Shown: positions 62,989 through 64,000 of the stretch, piece after piece
Layout of the letters: each line of letters opens with the position of its first letter
Position numbering within the stretch: the stretch's first letter is position 1
NCBI GenBank assembly: GCA_002292815.1
Contig: DBBX01000030.1
Span: 41,376-105,375, forward strand
Origin: Thiotrichaceae bacterium UBA973
GTDB taxonomy: Bacteria; Pseudomonadota; Gammaproteobacteria; Eutrophobiales; Eutrophobiaceae
Length of the DNA stretch: 64,000 nt
Direction: 5' to 3'
Program-made: the position numbers and the translations under genes
Notes under the pieces: model-generated
Database searches by the model: none
What the model was told of the DNA's origin: nothing
Seen by the model: the letters and a program-made list of their open reading frames with translations, nothing else

Positions 62989-63630
62989 TTATCGTGTTTT
63001 TACCGAAGGTTTAACTACAACCTTGCCACCTTTAACCGAAGGTACTGAGCCCTTAATCAAAAGTAGGTTACGCTCACTATCAACGCGAACTATTTCAAGG
63101 TTTTGGGTTGTCCGTTGTACATTCCCCATATGTCCTGCCATTTTCTTGCCCTTGAAAACACGGCCTGGCGTTTGACATTGACCTATAGAACCCGGTGCAC
63201 GGTGAGACAATGAATTACCATGTGTATTGCGTTGATGGCTAAAATTGTGTCGTTTTATCGCACCCGCAAAACCTTTACCATTCGTGGTACCTGTAACATC
63301 TACCTTTTGACCAGCTTCAAACATATCAACCTTAAGTTCTGCACCGGCAGTATACTGCTCAAGCTCTTCATTGCTTACTCTATATTCCAAGAGTCCTTCA
63401 GCTGTTTCTAGGTTCGCCTTGGCATAGTTTCCAGCTTCTGACTTAGTCACAGCTGATGATTTTTTTGCACCCCAGGAAACTTGTATAGCGGTATAGCCTT
63501 TTGTCTCTGGTGTAATCAAACTAGCAACATGATTAGGGCTGGCTTCTACTACCGTTACTGGCAAAGAGTGTCCTTCTTCAGTGAACACACGTGTCATTCC
63601 ACGTTTTCGACCTACTATTCCTATCGTCAT
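62989..63630 (-). CDS. rplC: 50S ribosomal protein L3
   Basis: A 213-residue protein starting MTIGIVGRKRGMTRVFTEEG. It has SHRAPGSIGQCQTPGRVFKG, with Gln at the site methylated by PrmB in enterics. It helps to start 50S assembly. Confidence 0.98.
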   Translation of the reverse strand: MTIGIVGRKRGMTRVFTEEGHSLPVTVVEASPNHVASLITPETKGYTAIQVSWGAKKSSAVTKSEAGNYAKANLETAEGLLEYRVSNEELEQYTAGAELKVDMFEAGQKVDVTGTTNGKGFAGAIKRHNFSHQRNTHGNSLSHRAPGSIGQCQTPGRVFKGKKMAGHMGNVQRTTQNLEIVRVDSERNLLLIKGSVPSVKGGKVVVKPSVKTR

Positions 63631-63651
63631 TGTTTTATCCGCCAGTCTCTA

Positions 63652-63969
63652 TCAGTTAAGTTTAATCTGGACGTCAACACCTGCCGCCAAATCAAGTTTC
63701 ATTAATGCATCAACAGTTTTATCTGTTGGGTTAACGATATCCATTAAACGTTTATGGGTACGAATCTCATATTGATCACGCGCATCTTTATTAACGTGCG
63801 GAGAGATTAGAACTGTAAAACGCTCTTTCTTCGTTGGTAACGGTATAGGACCCTTGATTTGTGCTCCTGTTCGTCGCGCTGTTTCCACAATCTCTTTAGT
63901 AGATTGATCGATCAGTCGATGATCAAATGCCTTAAGGCGGATCCTGATTATTTGTTGTTCGTCGGCCAT
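63652..63969 (-). CDS. rpsJ: 30S ribosomal protein S10
   Basis: This 105-residue protein has IRIRLKAFDHRLIDQSTKEI and the C-terminal signature RTHKRLMDIVNPTDKTVDAL. It also serves as NusE in antitermination. It opens the S10 operon. The 31 bases to the window edge contain no complete promoter. Confidence 0.98.
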   Translation of the reverse strand: MADEQQIIRIRLKAFDHRLIDQSTKEIVETARRTGAQIKGPIPLPTKKERFTVLISPHVNKDARDQYEIRTHKRLMDIVNPTDKTVDALMKLDLAAGVDVQIKLN

Positions 63970-64000
63970 TTAATATTTACTCAATAATTTTAGAAACGAC

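Noticed and set aside
50521..63969. Overlapping plus-strand frames across the ribosomal cluster
   Set aside because: They are antisense shadows of highly conserved ribosomal genes, with no ribosome sites or known similarity.

Overview
This A+T-rich window reads as chromosome of a non-enteric gammaproteobacterium. The gene orders recA-recX-alaS-lysC-csrA-tRNA-Ser(GCU)-tRNA-Arg(ACG), guaB-guaA-(insert)-tadA, mreB-mreC-mreD-mrdA-mrdB-mltB-rlpA-dacA with ybeD-lipB-lipA, and a complete S10-spc-alpha ribosomal supercluster are all typical of that class. A GatCAB amidotransferase operon points to tRNA-dependent formation of Asn and/or Gln. A photolyase suggests exposure to light. No rRNA, CRISPR array, intact insertion sequence or phage was seen. 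The species was not recognised.

Layout. 1-8.0 kb holds accessory genes: a Crp/Fnr regulator, a cold-shock protein and an RRM protein, a NYN-domain protein, a MlaC-like / RND (MMPL) / cytochrome c'-like operon, an SDR protein with a substituted active site and an unknown membrane protein. 7.9-17.6 kb carries two tRNAs, csrA, lysC, alaS, recX, recA, a WYL-domain regulator divergent from recA, a photolyase, pncC and tadA. 17.6-22.2 kb has a membrane protein, a Sel1-repeat gene trapped between guaA and a second copy of the guaA 3' end, then guaA and guaB. 22.3-27.1 kb carries xseA, an M23 peptidase, a YdcF protein, lipA, lipB and ybeD. 27.2-31.0 kb is a plus-strand block (MOSC, DUF4389, tandem cyclic-nucleotide-binding protein, ABC exporter). 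31.0-40.6 kb is queD, dat and the elongation/peptidoglycan cluster down to mreB. 40.9-44.1 kb is gatCAB. 44.1-46.5 kb is a decayed stretch with a VF530-like pseudogene, an IS30-family transposase tail, an HD-GYP gene and an orphan. 46.5-50.3 kb has a gamma-lyase-type PLP enzyme, selO and a SAM hydrolase-family gene. 50.5-64 kb is rplQ back through rpsJ, all on the minus strand.

The points most worth a second look are as follows. (1) A CapW/BrxR-type WYL regulator and a photolyase sit between recA and pncC, and the strong recA promoter has no visible CTGT-N8-ACAG LexA box but does have a repeated AAGTATT element. (2) An approximately 80-bp duplicate of the guaA 3' end flanks a Sel1 gene and looks like an integration scar. 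(3) Two start codons appear non-canonical: AUU for mreC and CUG for recX overlapping the recA stop. (4) Two gene relics lie in 'empty' DNA near 44-46 kb. (5) Two enzymes, the SDR and the SAM hydrolase-like protein, lack a residue normally needed for catalysis.
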